A stretch of DNA of 64,000 nt from Symsagittifera roscoffensis (GCF_963678635.1 NC_087062.1:36048052-36112051); one strand, 5' to 3'; shown: positions 34,501 to 43,694, counted from the first letter of the stretch. Program-made: numbers and translations. The notes: a model not told the origin generated them from the letters alone.

Positions 34501-36751
34501 GTTGATCTTCATGAACCATCTATTGAGGCGCTGGTTGATGATACACTGCTGTGTCTGGTAAACCATTGTTCAAACATTCAAACGGTGCTTGAAGTTTGAA
34601 GCTATGTAAATAAACTAAGAGTTCGAAGGGTCATTACAGATGTTACAAGAGACTGTAACCGAAGTCGGCAGCGAGTTTTTCTTCTTGCAAATATTTATAA
34701 TTTTTTTTTATTTTGGACAAACTCTCACATCAAATCAAAGCCCGAGTCAAGATTCAAGCAGATAGTCAACGTCTTTTTATCTCCGTTTTAGGTCTGCAAC
34801 CATGGTGTTATATTATACCCTGACTATGGGCCAGGATCTGTTCGACCTCAACCTCTACAGCTTCACATTCATGATAGGCTTCTTCGAGGTGCCCGGAACT
34901 CTTCTAACTATGCTCATTGTGAACAGAATGGGCAGAAAACCCACTCTGATCTCAGGCCTAATTCTATGTGCTGCATGTCTCATGTTGTGCTACTTCTTCA
35001 ATGGTAGGTCATAGGTCAATAGTGCAATCAAACCATTGAATGAGCTTTGCCAGCCCAAAGTGTGTCTCTTATGACTCGCGATGGTTCTCTTGTTTTTGTA
35101 AATATCTGATATAAATCAGTAATATGCTGTAATCACTAGAATAGTATCTAATAATCGCGCCAATTCTGTAAGGTGTACGCGGAGGTTTTTTCTTTATAAT
35201 TTTTTCGGGAATCTCTAGTTATGTTTTTTCAAAATCGATGTACAAGTTTAACAAGTCCTATATTTTTCGACGGGTTGTAGCTAACCCTTCGTTTTAAATC
35301 TGCTAGAATCTGTTTTCAAGATATTATTGTCTTCTCTGTATTTAGGCAACAAACTAGTTCTTCTGGTGTCGGCCTCTTGCGCGAAGCTGTTCGTCACAGG
35401 AGTGTTCGCACTCATCTACCTCTACCTCGGCGAGTCCATGCCCACCCTCTCACGCACCACAGGCAAGATACGCACAACCTATGAGTAGTCAAAACAAACA
35501 ATCCATCCATATATGCTCTTTCATAACTTGATGTAACAGTACCGAATGTTCACTACCTTATAGGGGAAAAGAATGCAGGGAAACGGTGTCAATACGAAGC
35601 GAAGGACCCAAATTCGAGCGCTTCAGCTCAATGCGGCAAAAGACTGGTGTGCTTTTTAAATGACACACCTAAATGCAACTTTTCACAAGGATAGCTGGTT
35701 ATTTTGCCAGTAGCACAGAATGTTCCGACCAGTCATGAAAAATTGTAACATTTTTTTCCAATTTTGTTTTCAAATTAATGTCGTTTTCTCGAGCGGGGGG
35801 AACCAATTGATTTTCCGAGCTCTCCTAAAGCACTAAAAAGACGCTGTTTTGGCCAAAATTGACAAAAAAATTGCCCGTTTTTGGGCCCTTTTTTGAAAAG
35901 TTTGACAAAAAAGTTGCTATTTTTTGGCGCGCGCTCCCCCTCAAAATTAATAATATAAAATTTTGGGGTCGGTCGACCAAAAGTAGATTTCCTTAAAAGT
36001 ACCAAAGGGGGAAACCTTTGGGTCGGCAGGGGTTCGAATCCCTGAGGGGGGGGGGGGGGGGGGGGGAGGTCGTCGGCCCCTTCCGCCCTCCCCTCTAAAT
36101 CCGCCCCTGCTCAAGCATTTTCATCAGTCATTGGAAAATATGCAAATTGGAAAGCAATTTTTGAAGACAAAAAAATCAAAGTTTAAATTTTTTTCCCAAA
36201 TTTTTCAAGTTTTTGATTAATAATAAAATGTAATAATTTGAGTAATAAAATGAAGCTAAAAACTCCAAAAACTTACTTCATTTGAGAAAACTAAAATTTT
36301 AAGGCTTAAACTAAGCATAAATAAGCTAATATAAGAATACTCACTCGCTCGAAATTAGATGAAAAATCAAAAATTTTAAACCGGTTTTTCTCGACAACGA
36401 TTTTTTCCGACCTAGGCACCTAGATTGGAGGTCGAGACGGAAGCTATGTCTAAATCGGTCCCTTGTATTAACTGACTCGAATATTTATATACTGTTTATT
36501 CCAGCTGTCGGTTTTGCGTCTGCTTTCTGCCGTGTTGTGGGATGGCTTTTCCCTTTGTGGACCTGCTGAACTCCTACATACCAGGGGCCAGTCTCATTTT
36601 CATGACGTCACTAGCCCTACTCAGTGCATTCCTCAGCTTCTTCCTCCCGGAGACCAGTGGACAGAAACTACCAGCCACTCCTGAAGATTGCGAATTGATT
36701 AGTAAAGGACAGTGGAAGGAAAACATTGACATAGAAGTGGAACTAACCTAA
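25489..36751 (+). CDS. SLC22-type organic ion transporter (MFS), ten exons, apparent 1-nt frameshift in last exon
   Basis: Plasma-membrane carrier of the major facilitator superfamily, SLC22-like, predicted to move small organic ions; the substrate cannot be read from sequence. Exons: 25,489-25,564; 26,076-26,264; 28,045-28,283; 32,752-32,855; 33,276-33,430; 33,769-33,937; 34,240-34,557; 34,792-35,003; 35,346-35,462; 36,505-36,751. All junctions keep frame and use GT-AG except intron 9 (GC-AG). The sum is 1,826 nt, one short of 609 codons. Motifs in order: TM1 and a long Cys-rich extracellular loop; LVCGREF; GYLGDR/FGRKR after TM2; LPESPLWL after TM6; NRMGRKP after TM8; IYLYLGES; LPETSGQKLP at the C-terminus. 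The frame breaks at about 36,541, after VVG and before MAFPFVD, at a GGG run. Start: first in-frame ATG of exon 1; an upstream exon is possible. Family sure, exact orthologue not. Confidence 0.9.
26076..26264 (+). CDS. Transporter exon 2 (TM1, start of large extracellular loop)
   Basis: Starts in phase 1 after ACACAG. It carries TM1 (SLMFMGVIIVSLQ) and the PHKCKVPG block, an SLC22-type position for a loop cysteine. It ends with AATG/GTAATT, phase 1. Confidence 0.9.
27065..27530. mobile_element. GTTCCGAC short inverted-repeat element in intron 2
   Basis: About 466 bp ending AAAGTCGGAACA, with a left end TGTTCC that is its partial complement. Interior landmarks GGAGCAGTAATAACAT, CACACGCCATATAAAGTAC and CCACGCCGAGCAC recur at 3,590-4,185, 4,840-5,086 and 61,884-62,373. 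Non-coding; a non-autonomous DNA transposon. Confidence 0.65.
27818..27949. repeat. Perfect 61-bp hairpin in intron 2
   Basis: Arms 27,818-27,878 and 27,889-27,949 are exact reverse complements over 61 bp, with a 10-nt loop. I checked every pair by hand. Transcribed with the intron it would form a long perfect stem. Confidence 0.95.
28045..28283 (+). CDS. Transporter exon 3 (extracellular loop)
   Basis: Acceptor TTTTTCAG. Encodes an unusually long polar, acidic loop with three further cysteines and the segment ending VSE just before TM2. Ends in phase 0 at GAG/GTAAAC. Confidence 0.9.
28467..28829. repeat. Short repeat with tRNA T-arm-like 3' part (family 3, copy 1)
   Basis: Shares with 35,711-36,115 the blocks GACCCAATTGATATTTTCTGAGC (copy 2: AACCAATTGATTTTCCGAGC), CCCTCAAAATTA and GGTCGGCAGGGGGTCGAATCC. 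The last resembles a tRNA B box and T-arm. The left end GGCGCGGATCCAGG is the rough complement of the right end of copy 2. Non-coding. Confidence 0.5.
28915..29181 (-). repeat. Downstream (3') LTR of the defective element
   Basis: Shares start CCTTAGGTTGCAAA and end GAAGGTCGC with 32,128-32,426, and nearly all sequence between (ACATATAGACTGGT, CAGTGTCCTTGAACAATT, GATATAGATAAATAGATAAA). It lacks about 50 bp present in the other LTR, so the copies have diverged. Confidence 0.75.
29560..30927 (-). pseudogene. Pol remnant: pre-integrase linker and integrase C-terminus
   Basis: The minus-strand frame 30,927-30,256 gives a basic linker followed by HAINGHKLLVKRDKRQ and GEDPFLGPMRTAI, the kind of segment found between RNase H and the integrase zinc finger in Ty3/gypsy elements. 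A second frame from 30,464 ends with TDNTYTADEGKVYRKNHISL, like an integrase C-terminal domain, and continues as a Ser/Pro/Thr-rich tail with frame breaks to about 29,560. The reverse transcriptase, RNase H and catalytic integrase core are not found. Composition is more GC-rich than neighbouring DNA. Dead remnant. Confidence 0.65.
30933..31718 (-). CDS. Gag-like protein with zinc knuckle (261 aa)
   Basis: An open frame of 261 codons. The N-terminal half is helical, charged Gag-like sequence (YSGRSAQTALCNWPIEQEKA). Near residues 195-210 lies CNACKKKGHFAKMC, a canonical CX2CX4HX4C nucleic-acid-binding knuckle, preceded by a degenerate cysteine/histidine cluster. This is the nucleocapsid arrangement of Ty3/gypsy Gag. 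The frame is intact at a length suitable for Gag, although pol is gutted, as often seen in non-autonomous derivatives. The ORF may begin further upstream towards 32,080, where open frames and GC-rich sequence continue. Confidence 0.75.
   Translation of the reverse strand: MDLNSCSFIDFHKICEDLFKAERDYTVERIKMYYTVFIQEDDLFYSFYSGRSAQTALCNWPIEQEKATLEDLFIGRIRDIDVQSQLIKAKVNLEDTLQVALESEKGRKLRNNFKNCSRTTNRQHPILTPYGSSKNLHPRYNSSVTHQRLAEGEVIIGLTNAQVSQNLVTSVCGNPFTLEHCRSCPAREATCNACKKKGHFAKMCKTTKRRVNMIQQEQLQLAQECDFIDVGEDSEPDYRVMAIDVVQINSVELLRADGGKP
32128..32426 (-). repeat. Upstream (5') LTR of the defective element
   Basis: Partner of 28,915-29,181; same termini, plus an extra stretch of about 50 bp (TTGAATATGTTTTAGAGAG onward). 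It precedes gag on the minus strand, as a 5' LTR should. No clear primer-binding site seen next to it. Confidence 0.75.
32752..32855 (+). CDS. Transporter exon 4 (TM2, MFS motif start)
   Basis: Acceptor TTCTTTAG. Encodes LVCGREFYRR, TM2 and GYLGD; the arginine codon of the MFS signature is split by the next intron. Confidence 0.9.
33276..33430 (+). CDS. Transporter exon 5 (FGRKR, TM3-TM4)
   Basis: Acceptor TATTTTAG. Completes the DR-FGRKR signature and continues into two membrane segments (PFIVAMSF; IIGLRFIISV). Donor TACG/GTAAAT. Confidence 0.9.
33769..33937 (+). CDS. Transporter exon 6 (TM5-TM6)
   Basis: Acceptor TTTTCGCAG. Encodes LPSHRNVMGI, matching the SLC22 block after TM4, then two hydrophobic segments. 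Donor GGTT/GTAAGT. Confidence 0.9.
34240..34557 (+). CDS. Transporter exon 7 (LPESPLWL and central cytosolic loop)
   Basis: Acceptor TTTCTTTAG. LPESPLWL is the SLC22 form of the post-TM6 motif. A long charged cytosolic loop and the beginning of TM7 follow. Donor TCTG/GTAAAC, phase 2. Confidence 0.92.
34792..35003 (+). CDS. Transporter exon 8 (TM7-TM9, NRMGRKP)
   Basis: Acceptor CGTTTTAG. TM7 (MVLYYTLTMG), TM8 and the second MFS loop motif NRMGRKP, then TM9. Donor AATG/GTAGGT. Confidence 0.92.
35346..35462 (+). CDS. Transporter exon 9 (TM10), GC splice donor
   Basis: Acceptor GTATTTAG. Encodes IYLYLGESMPTLSRTT. Frame requires the exon to end at ACAG with donor GCAAGA; CAG/GCAAG is the known consensus of GC-AG introns, and the next exon then joins in frame to AVGFASAFCR. 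Confidence 0.88.
35711..36115. repeat. Family 3 repeat, copy 2, with T-arm-like sequence, in intron 9
   Basis: Related to 28,467-28,829. It contains CAGGGGTTCGAATCCCTG (36,027-36,044), which folds like a tRNA T-arm and matches the RNA polymerase III B box GGTTCGAATCC. It ends AAATCCGCCCCTGC, the rough complement of the left end of copy 1. A 21-base G run interrupts it. Either a tRNA-derived SINE or a MITE that picked up tRNA sequence. Confidence 0.5.
36046..36066 (+). repeat. Homopolymer of 21 G
   Basis: Directly visible run directly after the T-arm-like sequence. The true length is likely variable and uncertain in any assembly. Confidence 0.8.
36505..36751 (+). CDS. Transporter exon 10 (TM11-TM12, C-terminus), frame break
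   Basis: Acceptor TATTCCAG. The first 37 nt read AVGFASAFCRVVG in the frame of exon 9. The rest, from ATG at 36,542, reads the conserved end with LPETSGQKLP and the stop at 36,749-36,751 in the next frame. Followed as written, the upstream frame meets TGA soon after. The break is at GTGGGATGG; one more G would join them. Confidence 0.85.
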
Positions 36752-37312
36752 AAGTAGCTTCTTAAATTGTTACTTTTCAGAATATATATGAATAGTTGAC
36801 AATTTCTTACTTAGAAGTGAACCAGGTATAACCAAGGGCTTTAATCTGAGCTTTCAGCGCTTTATTCTGATATACATAGACTTGTATTCTGAGCAATGAA
36901 AGATGATATTTCATAGATAAAGAAAAATATATGTAGAAAAAAAATCTGATGCTTTCTTTGATTGTTATGTTTCTACCAGAAGTATATCTTCACCGAAATT
37001 AAAATGCTGCAATTTTTTTTGCCACAATTGCAACCAAAATTTTGTCCCACAAATAAGCCATTTTGGCTTTTTTAAATAACCAAGTATTATGCTTAAACTA
37101 CTGAGCTAATAAATAGGAGACTTAAATCAAATGAAGCCTCTTACCCAACCTAACAAAAATTTAGAAGAGTACAATCTCAAAAACTTTGAGGAAAACGTTC
37201 AAAAATTGTTTTTTACGAGCTTAATTTTGAGTAAAATGACATTTGTCGACTGTCAAGCTGACGGTCTTATAAATTAGGTTTATAAATTTGATTCAATTGA
37301 AAAAATTTAAAA
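36752..37312. other. Transporter 3' flank, nothing further seen
   Basis: Presumed 3' UTR and spacer. No canonical AATAAA close behind the stop; the nearest AATAAA-like sites are some 350 bp away. No gene. Confidence 0.4.
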
Positions 37313-37619
37313 AAAAACTTTTTCTCATTTTTCATAAGAACCAACGTCTACAAAAAGCATAAAATATAAGCAAATTAGATGCACCTTCGAAGACAAAATG
37401 GAGGAACAAAAGGGATTAGATTTAATTATAATTGATCTCATTGGGTTTCTGAGCAAAACTAATGAACTAGAAAATTGAATAAAAATAATGGATTATAATC
37501 AATTATAATCGATTATAATTATATCGAAAAATAAACAATTAAATAATTGATTCTAATCGATTAGAATGGATTATAGTTACTTATCCTTTAATTTTTAAAA
37601 GAGAGAATTGATTATTAAT
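37313..37619. repeat. Truncated right half of MITE family 1
   Basis: Starts near TTTTTCTCATTTTTCATA and follows the interior of the family through AAAAAGCATAAAATATAAGC and palindrome variants, then is cut at 37,619 where the duplicated block begins. Confidence 0.65.
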
Positions 37620-37734
37620 AGATACCCAAAACTTCTACATGTAAAAAATTCTAGCGAAAAAAACTTCTTCATGCTTTAGATAATTTTTAAAACGTGTAAC
37701 CTAATGATATTACTCTTTCAGTTTCCCAAAACCT

Positions 37735-38699
37735 CCCGCATCCAAGTTTAGGCGTAAGTAATCGATTATAACGAATAAATTTGATGATTTTTGATAATTA
37801 AAATTGATAATAATTACCAAAATTAGGTGTTTAAAAGATTTATAATTGATTATAATCGTGATATTTTCCAAGAGATTATAATCTTTTATAATCGATTATA
37901 ACTGATTATAGTTCTTACAAAAAACCCTTATAATCTATTCTAATCGATTATTATCGATTATAATCTCTTATTTTGCCAAAATGTTGTCAGTTCAAAACAC
38001 CATTTTAATTACTTCTTATTGGTTAATATTTTTATTTCAATAAAAAATCTCTCAAAGAGAGACCTCTTGGACACTTTGGTTCATCTGAACACAAAGCTTA
38101 AGTCAAAACAAAAAATTCATAAAGATCCTTTCATATTAGTGGAAGATAAAAAATAAATCTTCCGAATCAATCAAGAAATTAAATCATTCTTGCTGATGTT
38201 TTATTGGTTAAAAAAGCCTCAAATATGCATCACGAAATAACTTTAATGGGGAAGAATTGAAAAAAAAAACCTTATAACTTTGAATTGATTGGAAAACTCT
38301 AAAAACTTTTTCTCATTTTTCATAGAAACCAATGTCTAGAAAAAGCATAAAATATAAACAATGTAGATGCAATTTCGAAGACAAAATCAAAAAACAAAAG
38401 GGATTATCATCAATTATAATCGATTATAATGGATTTTTGTGCAAAACAAAAAAATTGGAAACTTGAATAAAAAGAATGGATTATAATCAATAATAATTGA
38501 TTATGTTTGTATCGAAAAATAGACGAATAAATAATCGATTACCATCGATTATAATGGATTAATTAATTATAATTTGTTTTTAAAAAGAGAGATTATAATC
38601 GATTATTAATTGATTAAAATAGATTGTTTCTCAATTTTAGTAAGTCTCGTACTAAAATTGTATTATAATCGAATATTAATGCTTGAAACTGGATACGGG
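37735..38699. mobile_element. MITE family 1, copy 2
   Basis: Ends CCCGCATCCAAGTTTAGG and CTGGATACGGG in inverse orientation; interior rich in ATTATAATCGATTATAAT-type palindromes; no coding frame. Shorter than copy 1, lacking its nested fragment. TA is kept only on the right side. Confidence 0.75.
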
Positions 38700-38871
38700 T
38701 AAGCAAAAAACAAAGGACATATGAATAACAAACCTTACCCAAAACAGACATAATAGATACCCAAAACTTCTACATGTAAAAAATTCTAGCGAAAAAAACT
38801 TCTTCATGCTTTAGATAATTTTTAAAACGTGTAACCTAATGATATAACTCTTTCACTTTCCCAAAACCTCC

Positions 38872-39833
38872 CGCATCCAAGTTTAGGCGTAAGTAATCGA
38901 TTATAACGAATAAATTTGATGATTTTTGATAATTAAAATTGATAATAATTACCAAAATTAGGTGTTTAAAAGATTTATAATTGATTATAATCGTGATATT
39001 TTCCAAGAGATTATAATCTTTTATAATCGATTATAACTGATTATAGTTCTTACAAAAAACCCTTATAATCTATTCTAATCGATTATTATCGATTATAATC
39101 TCTTACTTTGCCAAAATGTTGTCAGTTCAAAACACCATTTTAATTACTTCTTATTGGTTAATATTTTTATTTCAATAAAAAATCTCTCAAAGAGAGACCT
39201 CTTGGACACTTTGGTTCATCTGAACACAAAGCTTACGTCAAAACAAAAAATTCATAAAGATCCTTTCATATTAGTGGAAGATAAAAAATAAATCTTCCGA
39301 ATCAATCAAGAAATTAAATCATTCTTGCTGATGTTTTATTGGTTAAAAAAGCCTCAAATATGCATCACGAAATAACTTTAATGGGGAAGAATTGAAAAAA
39401 AAACCTTATAACTTTGAATTGATTGGAAAACTCTAAAAACTTTTTCTCATTTTTCATAGAAACCAATGTCTAGAAAAAGCATAAAATATAAGCAATGTAG
39501 ATGCAATTTCGAAGACAAAATCAAAAAACAAAAGGGATTATCATCAATTATAATCGATTATAATGGATTTTTGTGCAAAACAAATAAATTGGAAACTTGA
39601 ATAAAAAGAATGGATTATAATCAATAATAATTGATTATGTTTGTATCGAAAAATAGACGAATAAATAATCGATTACCATCGATTATAATGGATTAATTAA
39701 TTATAATTTGTTTTTAAAAAGAGAGATTATAATCGATTATTAATTGATTAAAATATATTGTTTCTCAATTTTAGTAAGTCTCGTACTAAAATTGTATTAT
39801 AATCGAATATTAATGCTTGAAACTGGATACGGG
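38872..39833. mobile_element. MITE family 1, copy 3 (duplicate of copy 2)
   Basis: Same termini and near-identical interior to 37,735-38,699. It arose with its flanks by segmental duplication, not by independent insertion. Confidence 0.75.
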
Positions 39834-39870
39834 TAAGCAAAAAACAAAGGACATATGAATAACAAACCTT

Positions 39871-40985
39871 TTTATATCTTAGAGAGATTCAAATTAGTTG
39901 GATAAAATCTCACTTAGTGGTTACAAAGACGGCTCTTATCAAGACAAAGTCCTGAATGGTTCGACAACACAACCTGTTCTCAACTTGTTACTTTTATCTC
40001 TCACAAAGGTTAGCAGTTCTCACGATGGAAGGACCCAGTTCGGGAAAATTTTCAACTACTCTAAATTGTTAGACATTTGCACAAAATTAAAATAAGCAGA
40101 GAATGAAACTTAACTGTTTTCGAGTCAATTTTACTTTTTTTCTTCTTTTTTTTAAATCAGTAACATTTAACTAGTAAGTTTTATCCAAGGCGGCCTAGAT
40201 CTGACATTGTATTTGACAACTCATTGTCGACTTATTTTGCAATGAGTCAATTTGAGTTTTAATGGCCGGGATTTATTTGCTTAATTTGCTATTTTTGAGT
40301 TTTCTTTGAATTTTTTGAACAACCTGTTCTGACTGGCTGAAATTGGTTTTCTTCCGATCTTTCGGTCTCCCCATCATAGGGACGCCACCCTCTCAAAGGC
40401 TTATATCAGGGGGGAAGTATTGTAATCAGCTTCATGCACGGACAAAAATGACAGAGTAGCATACTTCGGCAAGTAAAAAAAATGAGTGAAAGTAAATTCA
40501 CCAAGCATAAATGTTTTTCAAAACGCGCTTGAAATAATTCAAAAACACCGCCTAATTTGCACTTTTGAAAGTTATAAAACACAGCTAAAATAAAAGCAGG
40601 TGCTTTCTTGATAGTACGTCGAATAAATTTTCGCAGGGAGTCGATAGTGGGTTTAAAATGTTCTTATCTGCATTCGTCTATAAATTTTCAAGAAGCGAAA
40701 GTATTTATTCCACTCGGAAAAAATCCAGACTAAGAAAAATTATTATGCTTTTTCTATAATATTTCTTAAAAATGATAGCATAGCTTCCGTCAACATTTTG
40801 TAATAGCATTCGAAAACCGAAAAAAAAACATATATCTGAGCTAATAGATTTTGGTTGCGCAGAAAAGTAGCATGTAAAATTTAACAATGGACTAACAAAC
40901 TCATGAGTTTGGAGTTGAGATAATGAGTGCAATAGCTAGTTTCAGACTATGATAAATGATGAACGTAGAAACAATGGTGCATAGG
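39871..40985. other. Intergenic, one small repeat fragment
   Basis: A short piece near 39,925-39,965 resembles the CTGCTCGTATCAGGACAA block associated with the GTTCCGAC element. The rest is AT-rich with no supported gene. Confidence 0.4.
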
Positions 40986-42548
40986 CATATGTGTCGCACA
41001 AATTTGTGTCCTTGACAAAACAGTCCGAAATTAAAAAATTGTACCAGACATTCATGTCCCAGACAAAATTGTCCGAAACTGTTTTGCAAAATTAATTTCT
41101 TTGATTTGACTTTGTGACCTTCAATGCTTTGTTTTTTTGAGGTTTTTTGCTCGTTCTTTAATTAGATTTTATGCGTACCAATTAGCCATTGAACAGTCAA
41201 AGTGATATTAAACTTTCAAGAACAATTTGAAATTTACAAGCCCTTTTGGCCGAGCGATGAAGTTTCAAACTGAGACAAAGGGGAAGTCAAAAAGAGAATA
41301 GGATGGGAAAAGCTTAACTACATTGATTCGGACTTGCTCGTGGAATTCTAGATCCAGTCTGTAGTTGTACCCAGTAGACTAAATGCAACACCAGACGCTT
41401 TGGCTCTCTGGAAGTAGCAGTATTGAACTTGTAATATTTTGGATATTGAATTGAACGCGTTTTTGACCGCTATTTTGAAATCAATGGTGGCTCGTCGGTG
41501 AATTTCATTGTCAAAGCAGCTCAAAAGGAAAAAAAAAACGTTTCTTCTTTCTTGTCTGGAAGCAATGCAAAAACAATAGAAATCAGAATTCCCTCGACTG
41601 CTACCTGAAAGAACATATCTGAAAGAACATACTAGGGGCCGTAGAAAAGGTGCCATCGCAGAACCAATTATCAGCGCCACTGAGATGATCAAGTCCTGGA
41701 AGAGTGGTGAAAACCATTAATCGCTTGGTATCATGAGGTCCAGAGTCAAAATGAAGGAAACGCTCGCCATTGTAGGTCATTTTCAGCAACACTGGCAAGT
41801 CGAAATCAGTTAAATTTGGGGTTCCTGCATACTGGACCGTTTTTCTTTTTTTACTCTGTTAATCGTCCTCTGGTTGGCGGAATTGCTCGCAATTACTGCT
41901 GCAGTCTCTCTGTTGATATTTCTTTGGACGGAAAGAATTGCTTGACGTGGTGGCTCATCTACCACAACTGGTCTTGTTTTGAGAGCTGTCCTGAATTTTC
42001 GTTTTTCGAAATCGGCTGGTTCGGGAAAGGGACTGTGATCATTTATGATAGTGACCTTATCTTGAAAGGTACGCAAACGGTCATTGCATGTAGATAAAAC
42101 AAATCGCCATGAAATTGAGGTGTCTGTTGGGATCCGATGTTTGAAGTATGCTAATGCATCATAAACTAGCAATTCGTTGTTCTTATTTGTCATAAGACTT
42201 TCCATTGTCAACATGAACTCAAGAGCAAAAACAATGAATTTATGATATCTCGTGTCTACGTTTGGCAACATTATCAATCAAGCAATAATTGTGTTGGTAT
42301 GTAAAAAATGTTTTGAGTCCTGTGTTAATTTTGTCTCTAATATGCTGCGCTATGTGGTTTCTGGACAATTGCGTGGTCTTATCGATTTAATCCTTCTTAT
42401 TGAGAGCTTTTCAAAATAATCCGGTCATTAACTAGTGTGGCAATAGCCCGGACGGTTTTGGGACATTTTTGTCTATGGACCAAATGTCTTGGACATTTTA
42501 GTATTTCGGACTGTTTTTGCTGGGACATAAATGTCTGGGAAACATATG
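40986..42548 (-). mobile_element. MULE-type DNA transposon with ~95-bp terminal inverted repeats
   Basis: Sequence at 40,986-41,078 is the imperfect reverse complement of 42,450-42,548; paired words include TTCGGACTGTTTT, GGGACATGAATGTCTGG and ACATATG. Between them, on the minus strand, lies a broken MULE transposase. Long terminal repeats and this transposase are typical of Mutator-like elements. I see no 9-bp target duplication, so the outer ends may be worn. Confidence 0.65.
41348..42277 (-). pseudogene. MULE transposase, frameshifted
   Basis: Three overlapping minus-strand frames make up one protein. 42,277-41,810 is the N-terminal part. 41,798-41,601 carries FDSGPHDTKRL and DNWFCDGTFSTAP, the first catalytic-Asp block of the MULE transposase domain. 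41,692-41,348 carries TIDFKIAVKNAF, the second Asp block, and the YCYFQRAKA segment. Frame changes are needed near 41,810 and 41,620, and the C-terminus with the last acidic residue is lost beyond 41,348. It catalyses cut-and-paste transposition when intact; this copy cannot. Confidence 0.75.
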
Positions 42549-43278
42549 TTCTGACACGAGAAAGAATACTGTTAAAAACTGAGATAACATTTGAGATATC
42601 AAAAGATTCATCCTGATACGACAAATTTTAGGCGGAAAGAAAACGAAACTTGGACGCTAAGTTTGTTTGACAATACTAGCATTTTGGACAAAAATCAACA
42701 AATAACTAAATTTATTGCTTGAAACAAACTTTTACAAACACAAAAAAGGCTTATATCAAAGTTTTTATTAAAAATGATTTATAAAAAGTTACTCCAAGCA
42801 TAATAAAAACTTCTTTGAAATGAATAAAATCTACAATTGCACCATCTGAAAATTTGACTCTTCAAAAAAAATTTGCACAACACTTGATCGAAATCAACGA
42901 AAGTTAATTGTGGTTAATACAGAAATTTCACACACGTTAAAAAAAACAATTACGTCTAAAATCCTATTCGTGGTTTTGCATCGACGTCTAAATTCATTTT
43001 TTTTGGTCAAGTCTAATTTGCTTTTCGTCTAACATCCTAGGCCCCACTGCACTTCCTTCATTTGAAGTATAACGAAGCAATAAAATAATGCATAAATTTG
43101 ATACTGCATTGGGGGATGTCTTACCATTTAAATCATTTTTAAAGTTTTTTTTTTCAAAACTAATTTTACGTTTTCGATTGTTGCGGAATACTGATAAACT
43201 AAGCAAATCGGAAGTTTTTCTGCGGGTCGAAGCTGTTTCTTATCTACACTGTCTGAATCAGAATTTTTCATGTTTTCA
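42549..43278. other. Intergenic, no feature seen
   Basis: AT-rich DNA between the MULE and the large retroelement. The small frames at 42,994-43,297 on the two strands overlap each other and neither resembles a known protein. Confidence 0.4.
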
Positions 43279-43282
43279 GATT
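43279..43282 (+). other. Target-site duplication, left (GATT)
   Basis: GATT just outside the 5' LTR, repeated just outside the 3' LTR at 61,265-61,268. Confidence 0.75.
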
Positions 43283-43692
43283 TGGAACCTGATCTGAACA
43301 ACATTTTATAATTGGATAAATTGGATATTTTACCACTGTAAAATATTTAATATTAACCAATCATAATCCATTTAACTAACAACCCACTTATTTGTAAGTG
43401 CTGAAATTACTTGTAATTTCAGCACCAGAGAGATTTGAATTTAACTTAGAATTTAGTTGCCTCTCCAAGAGAACTTCAGCAGCCGCAATAAACCAGTATA
43501 CCTTAGGTCTATTGAGCCTAGCAGAGACTAGTTAAACACCCTGAGACTAGTAAGTATAAGAGTAAGATTAGGATTGGTATTAGACAAAGAAGTTGCACGA
43601 ATCTATCCGGCCGAAAATAAGATAGCGTGACGAGCAGAGGGTGTACCCTATCCGAAATTACTCTATGAGTCAACCACATCGGTCATAACTCA
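43283..43692 (+). repeat. 5' LTR of copy 2 (410 bp)
   Basis: Begins TGGAACCTGATCT and ends CGGTCATAACTCA. AATAAA at 43,487-43,492 is a candidate polyadenylation signal. The 13-bp-stem hairpin at 43,398-43,425 is shared with the other LTRs. Confidence 0.92.
43398..43425 (+). promoter_or_regulatory. LTR hairpin, 13-bp perfect stem, 2-nt loop
   Basis: GTGCTGAAATTAC, TT, then the exact complement. Present unchanged at 60,966-60,993 and with one mismatch at 2,197-2,224 (copy 1). Conservation suggests a protein-binding palindrome or RNA signal. Confidence 0.6.
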
Positions 43693-43694
43693 TC

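Larger units (their letters stand above)
37620..39870. repeat. Tandem segmental duplication, period ~1,135 bp
   Basis: GATACCCAAAACTTCTACAT at 37,621 and 38,756 marks the left ends of two near-identical units. Each unit is about 115 bp of flank, a complete MITE and about 35 bp of right flank (AAGCAAAAAACAAAGGACAT). Only a handful of substitutions separate them, so the event is recent. Confidence 0.85.
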
